This document shows, in pieces, positions 17,955 through 26,174 of a stretch of DNA of 64,000 nucleotides (positions are counted from its first letter, which is position 1; each line of letters begins with the position of its first letter). Below the pieces are notes generated by a model, which made no database searches, was not told the origin of the DNA, and saw only the letters and a list, made by a program, of their open reading frames with translations. The position numbers and the translations under genes were made by a program. Source of the DNA: Pseudomonas sp. Bc-h (GTDB lineage Bacteria > Pseudomonadota > Gammaproteobacteria > Pseudomonadales > Pseudomonadaceae); NCBI RefSeq assembly GCF_002080045.1, contig NZ_MUIN01000009.1:301707-365706 (forward strand). The letters are read 5' to 3'.

Positions 17955-18299
17955 TTACAAGCAGGTCGCCAGCACTGCGCCACGCTGGTCGACGACCTTG
18001 GCGCCCGGCTTGGCATAGAAGTTGATCGTGGTGGAAGCGCCCTTGCCCAGCACATCGGCGAAGTATTCGCCTTCGGTGGTATAGACGGTAAATTCGCCGG
18101 GCTTGCCCTGATCCATGAACGTGTCGGCGACATCACCGAACAACTGCACATTGGCCCACGTCACCTTGATGCACTCAGCCACCGCCGCCGCCGGTTTCTG
18201 GCTGGTGTAAACCTGCGCAGGCCCGCCCGAACGCGTCTGATTCAAACTCATGCATCCCGCCAGCATCGCCAGCGCTACAGCTCCCGCCCAGTGTTTCAT
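17955..18299 (-). CDS. Small lipoprotein, unknown function
   Basis: This 114-residue protein has a classic lipobox, ALAMLAGCMS, at about residues 9-18, so it should be lipidated at C16. The mature part contains a conserved-looking TWANVQLFGDVADTF segment and ends in a beta-rich region with one further cysteine pair (C43 and C113), which could form a disulfide. No known domain is evident. A separate upstream gene on the same strand encodes a DUF4174 protein, 132 bp away. Confidence 0.75.
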   Translation of the reverse strand: MKHWAGAVALAMLAGCMSLNQTRSGGPAQVYTSQKPAAAVAECIKVTWANVQLFGDVADTFMDQGKPGEFTVYTTEGEYFADVLGKGASTTINFYAKPGAKVVDQRGAVLATCL

Positions 18300-18431
18300 G
18301 ACAGTCCTTTCGATAAAAAAGGAGCGATATTAGCAGCAAGGCCAAGGGAAGCCCTACCCTCACGACGCCAACCGCCCGCCGAGGCTGTGCAGTCGACGCC
18401 CGTCGAGATAGCAGAGATCGTTCAATCAGAA

Positions 18432-18986
18432 TCAATCATCGGGCTGGGTCGGCGGCGCAGCCGGAGCGCTCTTGCCTGCCTTGCCCGCCTTGCCACCGGC
18501 TGCCGACTTGGGCTCTGCTGCTGGCGCGACCGGTGCCGGGGCCGCCGCTTCCTTCTCGGCCATCGGCATCTGGTCGATGGTGTCGAAAATTTCCTTGGGC
18601 TCGATACGGCCCTTGTGGTCGATCTTGGTCTCGCCGTCCTTGCCTACCAGAATCACCTGCGCCTGATCGCCGGGCCGCGCACCAAGCTTCAGATCACGGA
18701 TCAGCGACATGGTCGACTGCGCGTCCATGTCTTTGCCATTGCGCTGGCCGATCATGTTGACGACGGTATAAAGAACCATGTTGCGCTTGGCGAAGGCTTC
18801 CTTGTTGGCGGGCTCATCAAGGCTTTTCTTCAGGCTCACCAGTGTCGGGTCCACCGAACTCGAGGCAATGATGATCAACGGACGAGACCTGCCACGCTCC
18901 TGGCCCAGTGGGGTATCACTGTCGGCCGCCAGCAAGGGGCTGGACACGGCAAACAGAATGGCAAGGGTCAGTGACCGACTTAACAT
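18432..18986 (-). CDS. Periplasmic DUF4174 family protein
   Basis: This 184-residue exported protein has a signal peptide (about 1-20, ending LLAADSD). A thioredoxin-like DUF4174 core (about 35-135) follows: RPLIIIASSSVDPTLVSLKKSL ... QVILVGKDGETKIDH. An alanine- and proline-rich tail closes it. The core lacks a CxxC, so a redox role is not implied. The start at 18986 has a very strong AAGGAGGT ribosome site; an upstream extension of the frame lacks one. The gene is single, and its role is unknown. Confidence 0.78.
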   Translation of the reverse strand: MLSRSLTLAILFAVSSPLLAADSDTPLGQERGRSRPLIIIASSSVDPTLVSLKKSLDEPANKEAFAKRNMVLYTVVNMIGQRNGKDMDAQSTMSLIRDLKLGARPGDQAQVILVGKDGETKIDHKGRIEPKEIFDTIDQMPMAEKEAAAPAPVAPAAEPKSAAGGKAGKAGKSAPAAPPTQPDD

Positions 18987-19166
18987 ACACACCTCCTTTC
19001 GATATCCATGCACTGATGATCGCGCATCGTGGCAAAAGGTCCAGCCGATAGCTTGAAAAATCAGGATTTTTTTCAGGAGGATGCGAGCGAAAATGTGGCA
19101 GACAGCCCGCAGAGGACCGGCATGGTTGAGTCGAGGCATTCAGGCCGGACGAAAATCGCAGACAAC

Positions 19167-19198
19167 AAAAAAGGGCGAATCTTCCGATTCGCCCTTTT
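19167..19198 (-). terminator. Terminator of the first tRNA-Val gene
   Basis: AAAAGGGCGAATC and GATTCGCCCTTTT (19169-19181 and 19186-19198) form a hairpin with a TTCC loop. On the minus strand it lies about 30 nt after the tRNA and has a T-run. Confidence 0.85.
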
Positions 19199-19227
19199 CG
19201 TGACCGCCCAGCAGAGCGGATTTTGTT

Positions 19228-19304
19228 TGGTAGGCGCGATTGGACTCGAACCAACGACCCCCACCATGTCAAGGTGGTGCTCTAACCAACTGAGCTACGT
19301 GCCT
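19228..19304 (-). tRNA. tRNA-Val(GAC), copy 1
   Basis: The 77-nt cloverleaf reads on the minus strand from AGGCACG through GTAGCTCAGTTGGTTAGAGC to the encoded CCA. The anticodon stem CCACC/GGTGG encloses the loop TTGACAT, giving anticodon GAC (valine). The acceptor stem has an A-C mismatch at position 5-68. A second, identical gene lies at 21488-21564 with duplicated flanks, and each copy has its own terminator. Confidence 0.95.
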
Positions 19305-19534
19305 GCTGTGGGTCGGCATTTTACGGATATTCGAATATGTGTCAACGTCTTTTTTCGCACTAACCCTATGAATATGCGAATTTTTTGCAGATTGCACAGC
19401 CCACCCTCACGACACTCGGGATCCCAGCATCATCGGGTCGCAGGTTTTCGCCGCCTATACTGAAAAAACCGCTGGCCGTGCCCTGCGCATCGGCAACGCA
19501 ACGAATGCCCTCGAACACTCAAGGGACTGCCATC

Positions 19535-20575
19535 GTGAACATGCGCGCCCTGATCATTCCTGTACTGGCGATGCTCGCAGGTTGCGCGTCCGCCCCCAAA
19601 CCCGCGCCAGCCCCGGTGCACATTTCGCCCCAGACCTGGCATCAGGTGGATCAGGAAATCCTCGCCGCCTCGAAAACCGCGACTGCGCCTGCGCGGCACT
19701 ACGCGACGCAAACCATGGACAGCTGGATGGACAGCGTCTACAAGCGCACCGAATCGGACTTCATTCCCTGGTTCACGGGTTACTGGACACAGCAATGGCT
19801 GACGATGAAAGTCAGCTGGTACAAAGTCAGCAGGAGCAAGGGTGAGCCAAGCGCCGCGCAACGTCTGGACGATTATCTGCAGGAGCAGTATCACGAACGG
19901 GTTCTGGACCCAGTCTCCGAGGAGATCGATCCCGAAGCCGTCACCGCCCAGGCAACGGCCTATTACATCCAGTTGCTCGGCCAGCAATTGCCGCCCATTG
20001 CCCAGCGCTACAACATCCCGGACGAGCAGTTCGCCGCCCATCTCAATGCGATACCGGCGATATCCCTCTCCCCACCACTGACCAGCGCCGCATCTCTCTA
20101 CCAACTGGTCAAGGCCGAACCGCTGACGAAGATGCCTGCCTACGTCGCATTGATCGATCAGATTCACAAGGTCGCCACCGGCCCCGAGGCCGGACGACCG
20201 GATGCCGGTATATCCTCGGTGGCGATTCATTCCAGCGAAAAACTCGAGGCCAGCCTCGCCCCTCGAGGCGCGGCCAGCGCGGTGGCTGCCGTGGTGGGGA
20301 GAGTCGCGGGGCTGATGATCTCCGTTGGCACCATCGGCATTGGCGCCATTGCCCATCAGAGCCAGCGCGCGGAGATGGAGGAGCAAATGCGCAACAGCCT
20401 CTACTCAGCTCTCAACGAAAAGAAACGCAGTTTGATCGATAACCCTGACTTTGGCGTGTTGGCCGGCGTTTATTACCTGGCAGATCAGATTGAAGGCAGC
20501 CTGGGCGATGCGCCGCTGATGCCTTCATTGCTGGATGACGTAAAAACAGGTACCCCGCCACCGCCTCCACCCTGA
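19535..20575 (+). CDS. Lipoprotein of unknown function
   Basis: This 346-residue protein has a lipobox, LAMLAGCAS, near the N terminus, so it is a lipoprotein. A mostly helical, tryptophan-rich central part (DSWMDSVYKRTESDFIPWFTGYWTQQWLTMKVSWY) follows. There is a glycine-rich hydrophobic segment at about residues 255-280 (AVAAVVGRVAGLMISVGTIGIGAIA) and a proline tail. The second hydrophobic segment could insert in a membrane. The start is GTG at 19535, with AAGGGA 8 bp upstream; ATG 19541 is an alternative. I recognise no family. Confidence 0.78.
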   Translation: MNMRALIIPVLAMLAGCASAPKPAPAPVHISPQTWHQVDQEILAASKTATAPARHYATQTMDSWMDSVYKRTESDFIPWFTGYWTQQWLTMKVSWYKVSRSKGEPSAAQRLDDYLQEQYHERVLDPVSEEIDPEAVTAQATAYYIQLLGQQLPPIAQRYNIPDEQFAAHLNAIPAISLSPPLTSAASLYQLVKAEPLTKMPAYVALIDQIHKVATGPEAGRPDAGISSVAIHSSEKLEASLAPRGAASAVAAVVGRVAGLMISVGTIGIGAIAHQSQRAEMEEQMRNSLYSALNEKKRSLIDNPDFGVLAGVYYLADQIEGSLGDAPLMPSLLDDVKTGTPPPPPP

Positions 20576-20673
20576 TAAAGGACTGTAGGCTGCCGCTGGT
20601 CGCCATAATGGCACTATGTCTGAAGTTCGACAGCCCAACATCAGGTTAGGACTAAGGACATGGAGATCACCTG

Positions 20674-21018
20674 ATGAACAGATCACTCGCGGCACTGGCG
20701 CTCGGTTGCGCCCTGACTTGCACCTCGATCGGAACATTTGCGGGCGCGGCATCCCCGGAAATCGGCCCGCCCCCTTCGCAGACCGGCATGGACCCTCGCA
20801 CCCAGGGCAGCGATGTCGAAAGACAGGGCACCGACCAGGACAAGGGCGACCCCGCCATGGGAATACGTCGAGGGATGAATACCGGCTCCATGACTAACGG
20901 CACCGGCGGCAGCAACAACATCGACCTGCCGGGCGGAACCGATACTGGCGGCGGTTCTACAGGCTCATCGAAAGGTTCGGCTGGCAGCTCATCGAGTGCA
21001 GGCGGCGCAGGAGGCTAG
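20674..21018 (+). CDS. Secreted Gly/Ser-rich small protein
   Basis: This 114-residue protein has a signal peptide (about 1-26) and a low-complexity mature part. An acidic, glutamine-containing segment comes first, then a Gly/Ser/Thr-rich tail ending SAGGAGG. It is probably periplasmic or surface-exposed and disordered. A GGAG ribosome site precedes the ATG. No known domain is seen; closely related short proteins are common but unstudied in Pseudomonas. Confidence 0.7.
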   Translation: MNRSLAALALGCALTCTSIGTFAGAASPEIGPPPSQTGMDPRTQGSDVERQGTDQDKGDPAMGIRRGMNTGSMTNGTGGSNNIDLPGGTDTGGGSTGSSKGSAGSSSSAGGAGG

Positions 21019-21169
21019 GCGCCGACGCCCACGACACACGGCGAATTTGCCGACCGGAAGCCGACCCCATACGCGGTATCATCACGCAGTTGTTATAAAG
21101 CGTTGCTAATAAAGGGCTATGACTGACGCACTGTCAGTCCGGCCCTGTCGGTTTTTGGGGAATAACGTT

Positions 21170-21397
21170 GTGGGAATGAAAAAATCAGCGCTGGAACTCA
21201 AGCGTGACCTGAATGCGATCGCCGCCAATCTGGAAAGCACTGCGGGCGAAATCAGCCGCCTGGCCGAACGGGTCAAGGACGTTGATGTGGTGGCGGTGCT
21301 GCATCTGATGAATCAGCAATACAAAGATGCTGATCGCCTGCGCGCCTATGTGGATGAGATCAAGGCCGGCCGAATCAGCCGCGCGAAGGCAGAGTAG
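21170..21397 (+). CDS. Small helical hypothetical protein
   Basis: This 75-residue predicted all-helical, charged protein has the core ALELKRDLNAIAANLESTAGEISRLAERVKDVDVV, which looks like a short coiled coil. It is cytoplasmic with no cysteines. The start is probably GTG at 21170, spaced about 8 bp from GGGGAA; ATG 21176 is also possible but too far from that ribosome site. It lies between the two tRNA-Val genes, and its stop is 30 bp before the terminator of the second. Confidence 0.65.
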   Translation: MGMKKSALELKRDLNAIAANLESTAGEISRLAERVKDVDVVAVLHLMNQQYKDADRLRAYVDEIKAGRISRAKAE

Positions 21398-21426
21398 CAA
21401 AGGCTGGCGAAGCCCACACAGACAGC

Positions 21427-21458
21427 AAAAAGGGCGACCCTCTCGGGTCGCCCTTTTT
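21427..21458 (-). terminator. Terminator of the second tRNA-Val gene
   Basis: AAAAAGGGCGACCC pairs with GGGTCGCCCTTTTT around a TCTC loop, with T-runs on both strands. It lies downstream of the tRNA on the minus strand and also just after the small helical protein gene on the plus strand. Confidence 0.87.
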
Positions 21459-21487
21459 CGATACCGCCCAGCAGAGCGGATTTTGTC

Positions 21488-21564
21488 TGGTAGGCGCGAT
21501 TGGACTCGAACCAACGACCCCCACCATGTCAAGGTGGTGCTCTAACCAACTGAGCTACGTGCCT
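21488..21564 (-). tRNA. tRNA-Val(GAC), copy 2
   Basis: This 77-nt gene is identical to the copy at 19228-19304, including the GAC anticodon, encoded CCA and the A5-C68 acceptor-stem mismatch. About 25 bases on one flank and 12 on the other are also nearly identical, showing that the tRNA and its surroundings were duplicated together. Confidence 0.95.
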
Positions 21565-21768
21565 GCTGTGGGCGGCATTCTACTTATATTCAACAGGCTG
21601 TCAACGGGATTATTTTCATAAGCCACTGAATACCCTGGTCTTTTGATAAATGCGAATGCCAAGTGGCACATATTTAGGACAGGTTATCGCTCCACCCCGC
21701 TGGTGGCGGCTTTTTATCTCAGGTAGGATCCCCGCACTCGTAAAGAATATTAGACAGGGGCCTTCAGG

Positions 21769-23052
21769 ATGACGAACACCGCTTACCCGCAGTCTTACTA
21801 CGCTGCCTCCGCCAATCCCGCCCCTGCCCGTCCGGCCCTCCAAGGTGAAGTGGAGACCGACGTCTGCGTGATCGGCGCCGGGTACACAGGCCTTTCCAGC
21901 GCTCTGTTCCTGCTGGAGAACGGCTTCAAGGTCACGGTGCTGGAAGCCGCGAAAGTCGGTTTCGGGGCCTCCGGGCGCAATGGCGGCCAGATCGTCAACA
22001 GCTACAGCCGCGACATCGACGCCATCGAGCGCACTGTAGGCCCCAAACAGGCTCAGTTGATGGGACACATGGCGTTCGAAGGTGCCCGCATCATCCGTGA
22101 ACGCGTGGCCAAGTACCAGATCCAATGCGACCTCAAAGACGGCGGCGTGTTCGCGGCCATTACCGGCAAGCAGATGGGTCATCTGGAATCGCAGAAGAAA
22201 CTCTGGGAACGCTATGGCCACACGCAACTGGAGCTGATGGATCAGCGGCGGATCCGCGAAGTGGTTGCCTGTGACCAATACATCGGCGGCATGCTCGACA
22301 TGAGCGGCGGCCATATCCATCCGTTGAATCTGGCGCTGGGCGAAGCCGCGGCCGTGGAGTCACTGGGCGGTGTGATCTACGAGCAGTCGGCGGCGACCCG
22401 TATCGATCGCGGCGCCAATCCGGTGGTGCATACCGCGCAGGGCAAGGTCCGGGCGAAGTTCGTCATTGTCGCGGGCAACGCTTATCTCGGCAATCTGGTG
22501 CCGGAGCTGGCAGCCAAATCCATGCCCTGCGGGACACAAGTCATCACCACTGAACCGCTGAGCGACGAACTGGCGAGCACCCTGCTGCCGCAGGATTATT
22601 GCGTCGAAGACTGCAACTACCTGCTGGACTACTACCGACTCTCGGGCGACAAACGCCTGATCTTCGGCGGCGGCGTGGTGTATGGCGCGCGGGATCCGGC
22701 GAATATCGAGGCAATCATTCGCCCGAAGATGCTCAAGGCCTTCCCTCAACTCAAGGATGTGAAGATCGATTACGCCTGGACGGGCAACTTCCTGCTGACC
22801 CTGTCGCGCTTGCCGCAAGTAGGACGATTGGGCGACAACATCTATTACTCTCAAGGCTGCAGCGGCCACGGCGTGACCTACACCCACCTGGCAGGCAAGG
22901 TTCTGGCAGAAGCGTTGCGCGGACAGGCCGAGCGTTTCGATGCATTCGCCAGCTTGCCGCATTACCCTTTCCCGGGCGGACAGATGCTGCGCACGCCGCT
23001 GACGGCAATGGGTGCGTGGTATTACAGCCTGCGGGATAAGTTGGGGTTTTGA
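21769..23052 (+). CDS. puuB: FAD-dependent oxidoreductase, gamma-glutamylputrescine oxidase-like
   Basis: This 427-residue DAO-family flavoprotein has the dinucleotide-binding motif VIGAGYTGLS (GxGxxG at 36-41) and the downstream GASGRNGGQIV. The last 90 residues contain the CSGHGVTYTHLAGK FAD contact. The full-length similarity pattern is that of PuuB, which oxidises gamma-glutamyl-putrescine (or related amines) with release of H2O2 in putrescine breakdown. No other puu genes adjoin it, so the substrate is inferred only from family. It stands alone, downstream of a tRNA-Val gene, and is followed by a REP-like hairpin. Confidence 0.82.
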   Translation: MTNTAYPQSYYAASANPAPARPALQGEVETDVCVIGAGYTGLSSALFLLENGFKVTVLEAAKVGFGASGRNGGQIVNSYSRDIDAIERTVGPKQAQLMGHMAFEGARIIRERVAKYQIQCDLKDGGVFAAITGKQMGHLESQKKLWERYGHTQLELMDQRRIREVVACDQYIGGMLDMSGGHIHPLNLALGEAAAVESLGGVIYEQSAATRIDRGANPVVHTAQGKVRAKFVIVAGNAYLGNLVPELAAKSMPCGTQVITTEPLSDELASTLLPQDYCVEDCNYLLDYYRLSGDKRLIFGGGVVYGARDPANIEAIIRPKMLKAFPQLKDVKIDYAWTGNFLLTLSRLPQVGRLGDNIYYSQGCSGHGVTYTHLAGKVLAEALRGQAERFDAFASLPHYPFPGGQMLRTPLTAMGAWYYSLRDKLGF

Positions 23053-23079
23053 CTCAATACTGTTTTTGAACCCTGTAGA

Positions 23080-23135
23080 AGTCCGGCTTGCCCGCGGTGG
23101 CGCCCTCAAAGTACCCACCGCCGGCAAGCCGGACT
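23080..23135. repeat. Large REP-like inverted repeat
   Basis: Two 21-nt arms (23080-23100 and 23115-23135) pair almost perfectly; each has the core AGTCCGGCTTGCC with a GCGGTGG inner part. It sits between the convergent puuB-like and C39-like genes and could also stop transcription from both sides. Confidence 0.75.
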
Positions 23136-23173
23136 GCTAAAGAGGCAAAGCAAACGACATCGCTGGATTGAGC

Positions 23174-23869
23174 TCAACGCGCGTTATTGATCGCCTTCAC
23201 CGCTTCGCCCGCCGCCTGCTCCTGCCCGGCCTGAGCCAGATCGCTCGCCGCCTTGAGCCAGCGCTCACGATCCACTGGCGAGGGCAACTGCCGAGGGCTC
23301 TGGACCAACACGGCCCAATTGCCTGCGCTGTTCCAGTCCGAGGTAAATTCTTCGAAGCTCACCGTCAGACGCCCAAGCCCTGTGTAGATCAACACCGTGC
23401 GCTTGTTCTGGTTGAACCCGACGAGGACGCCGTAACGTTGCTCTTTCCACCAGAGCGAGCCGTCGTTGAAGCGCACCAGTACCGGATACCCGGCCGACAC
23501 CTGGGCCAGCAGATCGGGGAATTGATGATCGACCGGATAAACGACAAACCCGTATTCACGGGCCAGATTGGGCATGCTCTGATCGAGTTTGTCTTCGGCG
23601 CCTGGCAGCTTCAGCGGTTTTTCCAGCAGGCCTGGCGTGGTCTGCACGCCATGCACGCTCAACATGCTGGCCAGCGCAAAGGGCGCACTCTGGTAAGCCT
23701 TGCCACGGAAGAACGGCACCGAATTGATTTCGACGCGATCCGGCAGCCGTTTGTACTCGGCAGGGACACCGGGCTTGTAAGCATGGGGATCGGCGCAACC
23801 CGCCAACGCCAGCACCATACCAAGCGCCAACCATTTCCTTTTGGTTCCAGAGTCAACCGATCGAGACAT
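23174..23869 (-). CDS. C39-peptidase-like lipoprotein lacking catalytic residues
   Basis: This 231-residue lipoprotein has lipobox VLALAGCAD and lipidated C25. Residues 45-185 follow the pattern of C39-like papain-fold proteins: VPFFRGKAYQSAPFALASML ... PNLAREYGFVVYPV ... GYPVLVRF ... YGVLVGFN. In active members the helix start is QCGP; here the cysteine is replaced by serine (S61), and the histidine that usually precedes the VLVG strand is absent. It is therefore probably a non-catalytic binding protein. A helical tail (about 195-231) follows. The partner is unknown. Confidence 0.78.
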   Translation of the reverse strand: MSRSVDSGTKRKWLALGMVLALAGCADPHAYKPGVPAEYKRLPDRVEINSVPFFRGKAYQSAPFALASMLSVHGVQTTPGLLEKPLKLPGAEDKLDQSMPNLAREYGFVVYPVDHQFPDLLAQVSAGYPVLVRFNDGSLWWKEQRYGVLVGFNQNKRTVLIYTGLGRLTVSFEEFTSDWNSAGNWAVLVQSPRQLPSPVDRERWLKAASDLAQAGQEQAAGEAVKAINNAR

Positions 23870-24087
23870 TCTTCACTCACTTGTCAGATGCCGGGCAACC
23901 CGCGACCCGGCCTGGAGGCCGACTATAGAGCCGCCGACGCCTTGGGTATAGCCTCAATATGCAGTCCGCGAGCGCCGATAGAACAAATCGGTCATGGGTT
24001 TCATACCATCGGTCAATTTTCAGCAACAACAGTCGTACTAGACTGTCGGTTACAGAGAGACGGAAAGCGAAGAAACCGGAGGAACCC

Positions 24088-24264
24088 ATGAGCCTCGGAA
24101 TGACCCTTGTGATGTTGATCGTTGGCTGGCTGGCTGTGGCTGGCGCCATGCTGTGGGGGGTGTTGCGGATTTCCCGCCGCCATCATCCGCACTATCGGAG
24201 TAGCGAAGCAGGGAAAATGGCGCAGACTGCAGAGCGCAAACACCGTCATGCCACCGCGCATTGA
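24088..24264 (+). CDS. Small membrane protein, 58 residues
   Basis: This short ORF has a strong GGAGG ribosome site, one N-terminal transmembrane helix (LVMLIVGWLAVAGAMLWGVL, about residues 7-26) and a basic, histidine-rich C-terminal tail (RRHHPHY ... KHRHATAH). The tail could bind metal ions, which is speculative. It is divergent from the C39-like gene and convergent with terC. Confidence 0.65.
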   Translation: MSLGMTLVMLIVGWLAVAGAMLWGVLRISRRHHPHYRSSEAGKMAQTAERKHRHATAH

Positions 24265-24311
24265 TGCTTGCTTCACCCTTTGTTCAATCGTCGATTCAAA
24301 ACGCAGTCAAT

Positions 24312-24352
24312 AAAAAAACGGTCGGTGATGGCGTCCCCATCCCCGACCGTTT
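24312..24352 (-). terminator. Terminator of terC
   Basis: AAACGGTCGG (24316-24325) pairs with CCGACCGTTT (24343-24352), with an inner GATGG/CCATC stem. The A-run on the plus strand at 24312-24318 gives the T-run for minus-strand terC. Confidence 0.85.
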
Positions 24353-24379
24353 CATTTCCTGGCTATCAAACCCTGGCCA

Positions 24380-25144
24380 TCAAGCCTTCTGCGCTTGGGC
24401 CTCGGCTTCAAGGCGCCTCTGCCGCGCACGGCGGGCCAGCATGTTCAGCCCCTCAATCAGCGCCGAGAACGCCATCGCGGTGTACACATAGCCTTTCGGT
24501 ACGTGGGCGCCGAAACCTTCGGCGATCAGGGTCATGCCGATCATGATCAGGAACCCCAGAGCCAGCATCACAACGGTCGGGTTGTCGTTGATGAACTTCG
24601 CCAGAGGCTCCGACGCCACCAGCATCACGATCACGGCAGCGATCACGGCGATGATCATGATCGGCAAGTGTTCGGTCATGCCCACAGCGGTCACGATGCT
24701 GTCGATGGAGAACACCAGGTCCAGCATCAGAATCTGACCGATCGCAGCAGCCATGCCCATGATCACGGTATTGGAAACCGCCTTTTCCTCTTCGCTCTTG
24801 ATGTCGACGCTGTGATGAATCTCGGTGGTCGCCTTCCACACCAGGAACAGGCCACCGGCGATCAGGATCATGTCTTTCCAGGAGAACATCTGGCCGAACA
24901 CTTCAACCACCGGCTCGGTCAACTGAACGATCCAGGCCACGGTAGTCAACAGACCCAGGCGCAGGATCAGCGCCATGCTGATACCGATACGGCGCGCCTT
25001 GGTGCGCTGGTGCACGGGAAGTTTGTTGGTCAGGATCGAGATGAAAATCAGGTTATCGATGCCCAGCACGATTTCCATTACCACCAGGGTCGCCAACGCC
25101 ACCCAGGCCGTGGGGCTTGCCGCCAATTGCAGAAGATATTCCAT
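24380..25144 (-). CDS. TerC family integral membrane protein
   Basis: This 254-residue protein has about seven transmembrane helices and the TerC hallmarks [12 protein letters not shown] near the N terminus and the repeat [14 protein letters not shown] in the second half. Each contributes acidic residues in a membrane helix. Family members export or handle metal ions (manganese, calcium) and assist in metalation of exported proteins. The C-terminal tail is basic. I saw no yybP-ykoY riboswitch in the 116 bp before the start. It is divergent from nhaR. Confidence 0.88.
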   Translation of the reverse strand: MEYLLQLAASPTAWVALATLVVMEIVLGIDNLIFISILTNKLPVHQRTKARRIGISMALILRLGLLTTVAWIVQLTEPVVEVFGQMFSWKDMILIAGGLFLVWKATTEIHHSVDIKSEEEKAVSNTVIMGMAAAIGQILMLDLVFSIDSIVTAVGMTEHLPIMIIAVIAAVIVMLVASEPLAKFINDNPTVVMLALGFLIMIGMTLIAEGFGAHVPKGYVYTAMAFSALIEGLNMLARRARQRRLEAEAQAQKA

Positions 25145-25232
25145 ATACCGGTTGTCCAGGTTCGTTCGAGGAGATAAGGCGGCATTCTAGGGAGCCAGAC
25201 ACTTCAGGGAAATTCGTATTTTTCAGGCGTAT

Positions 25233-25251
25233 ACTTCGGTTTTCCCGAAGT
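25233..25251 (+). promoter_or_regulatory. Inverted repeat just upstream of nhaR
   Basis: ACTTCGG (25233-25239) and CCGAAGT (25245-25251) form a perfect dyad with a 5-bp TTTTC spacer. It overlaps the end of a GTATAC -10-like element and ends 9 bp before the nhaR start. It may be an autoregulatory operator or an RNA hairpin that masks the ribosome site. Confidence 0.45.
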
Positions 25252-25260
25252 GAGGCATTT

Positions 25261-26157
25261 ATGCTCAATTATCGACAGTTGCACTACTTCTGGGTGGTCG
25301 CCAAGACCGGCAGCATCGTGCGCGCGTGCGAACAGCTGAACCTGACGCCGCAAACCATCAGCGGCCAGATCAGCCTGCTGGAACAGACCTACGGCGTGGA
25401 GCTGTTCAAGCGCGTCGGCCGCCAGCTTGAACTGACCGAAACCGGTCGTGCTGCCCTGCCCTACGCCGAGCAGATGTTTCAGCTGGGCGGAGAACTGGAA
25501 GCCGTGCTGCGCGCCCAACCGGACGAACAGCAGATCCTGTTTCGCGTCGGGGTCGCAGACGTCGTGCCCAAATCCATTGTCTATCGCCTGATCGCGCCGA
25601 CCATGGAATTGAGCGAACCGATCCGCATCACCTGCCGCGAAGACCAGTTGGAGCGCTTGTTGGCCGACCTGGCGATTCAACGTCTGGACCTGGTGATTTC
25701 CGACAGCCCCATGCCCTCCCATCTGGACATTAAAGGCTACAGCCAGAAGCTGGGCGAATGCGGCGTGAGCTTTTTTGCCACCGCTGCGCTGGCAAAAACC
25801 TACGGCCAGAACTTTCCCCATGGCATGCAAGGTGCGCCGTTGCTGATCCCTGGCCAGCAGACCGTGGTGCGCAGTCGGTTGATGCGCTGGTTCGCCGAGC
25901 AGAATGTGCAGCCCAGGATCGTCGGCGAGTTCGATGACAGTGCACTGATGAAAGCTTTCGGCAAATCCGGCAGCGGAATTTTCATTGCGCCAAGCGTGAT
26001 TGCCGATGAGGTGATGGAGCAGTACGACGTTGAACTGATCGGCCACACCGACACCGTGACCGAGTCGTTCTACGCAATCTCGGTCGAGCGCAAGGTCAAG
26101 CACCCCGGGATCGTCGCGATCACCGAAGGTGCCCGACGCCAGCTATTTACCGATTGA
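25261..26157 (+). CDS. nhaR: NhaR-type LysR transcriptional activator
   Basis: This 298-residue LysR-family regulator begins MLNYRQLHYFWVVAKTGSIVRACEQLNLTP, the NhaR-type winged HTH, followed by a substrate-binding-like effector domain (about 90-295). In enterics NhaR senses sodium ions and activates the NhaA antiporter gene; no nhaA is nearby here, so the regulon is uncertain. The ATG at 25261 starts the HTH directly; the longer upstream frame runs into the divergent terC gene. It ends 17 bp from the convergent MFS gene. Confidence 0.87.
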   Translation: MLNYRQLHYFWVVAKTGSIVRACEQLNLTPQTISGQISLLEQTYGVELFKRVGRQLELTETGRAALPYAEQMFQLGGELEAVLRAQPDEQQILFRVGVADVVPKSIVYRLIAPTMELSEPIRITCREDQLERLLADLAIQRLDLVISDSPMPSHLDIKGYSQKLGECGVSFFATAALAKTYGQNFPHGMQGAPLLIPGQQTVVRSRLMRWFAEQNVQPRIVGEFDDSALMKAFGKSGSGIFIAPSVIADEVMEQYDVELIGHTDTVTESFYAISVERKVKHPGIVAITEGARRQLFTD

Positions 26158-26174
26158 GCGCTGCAAGTGACCGA

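Noticed and set aside
19228-21564. Genomic island bounded by tRNA attachment sites
   Set aside because: Both ends are complete tRNA genes with no integrase between; a simple duplication explains the repeats.
25145-25260. yybP-ykoY manganese riboswitch before terC
   Set aside because: The gap is only 116 bp and shared with nhaR; no suitable folded elements are visible.
25204-26103. 299-codon minus-strand frame over nhaR
   Set aside because: Antisense of a full LysR gene with every expected motif.
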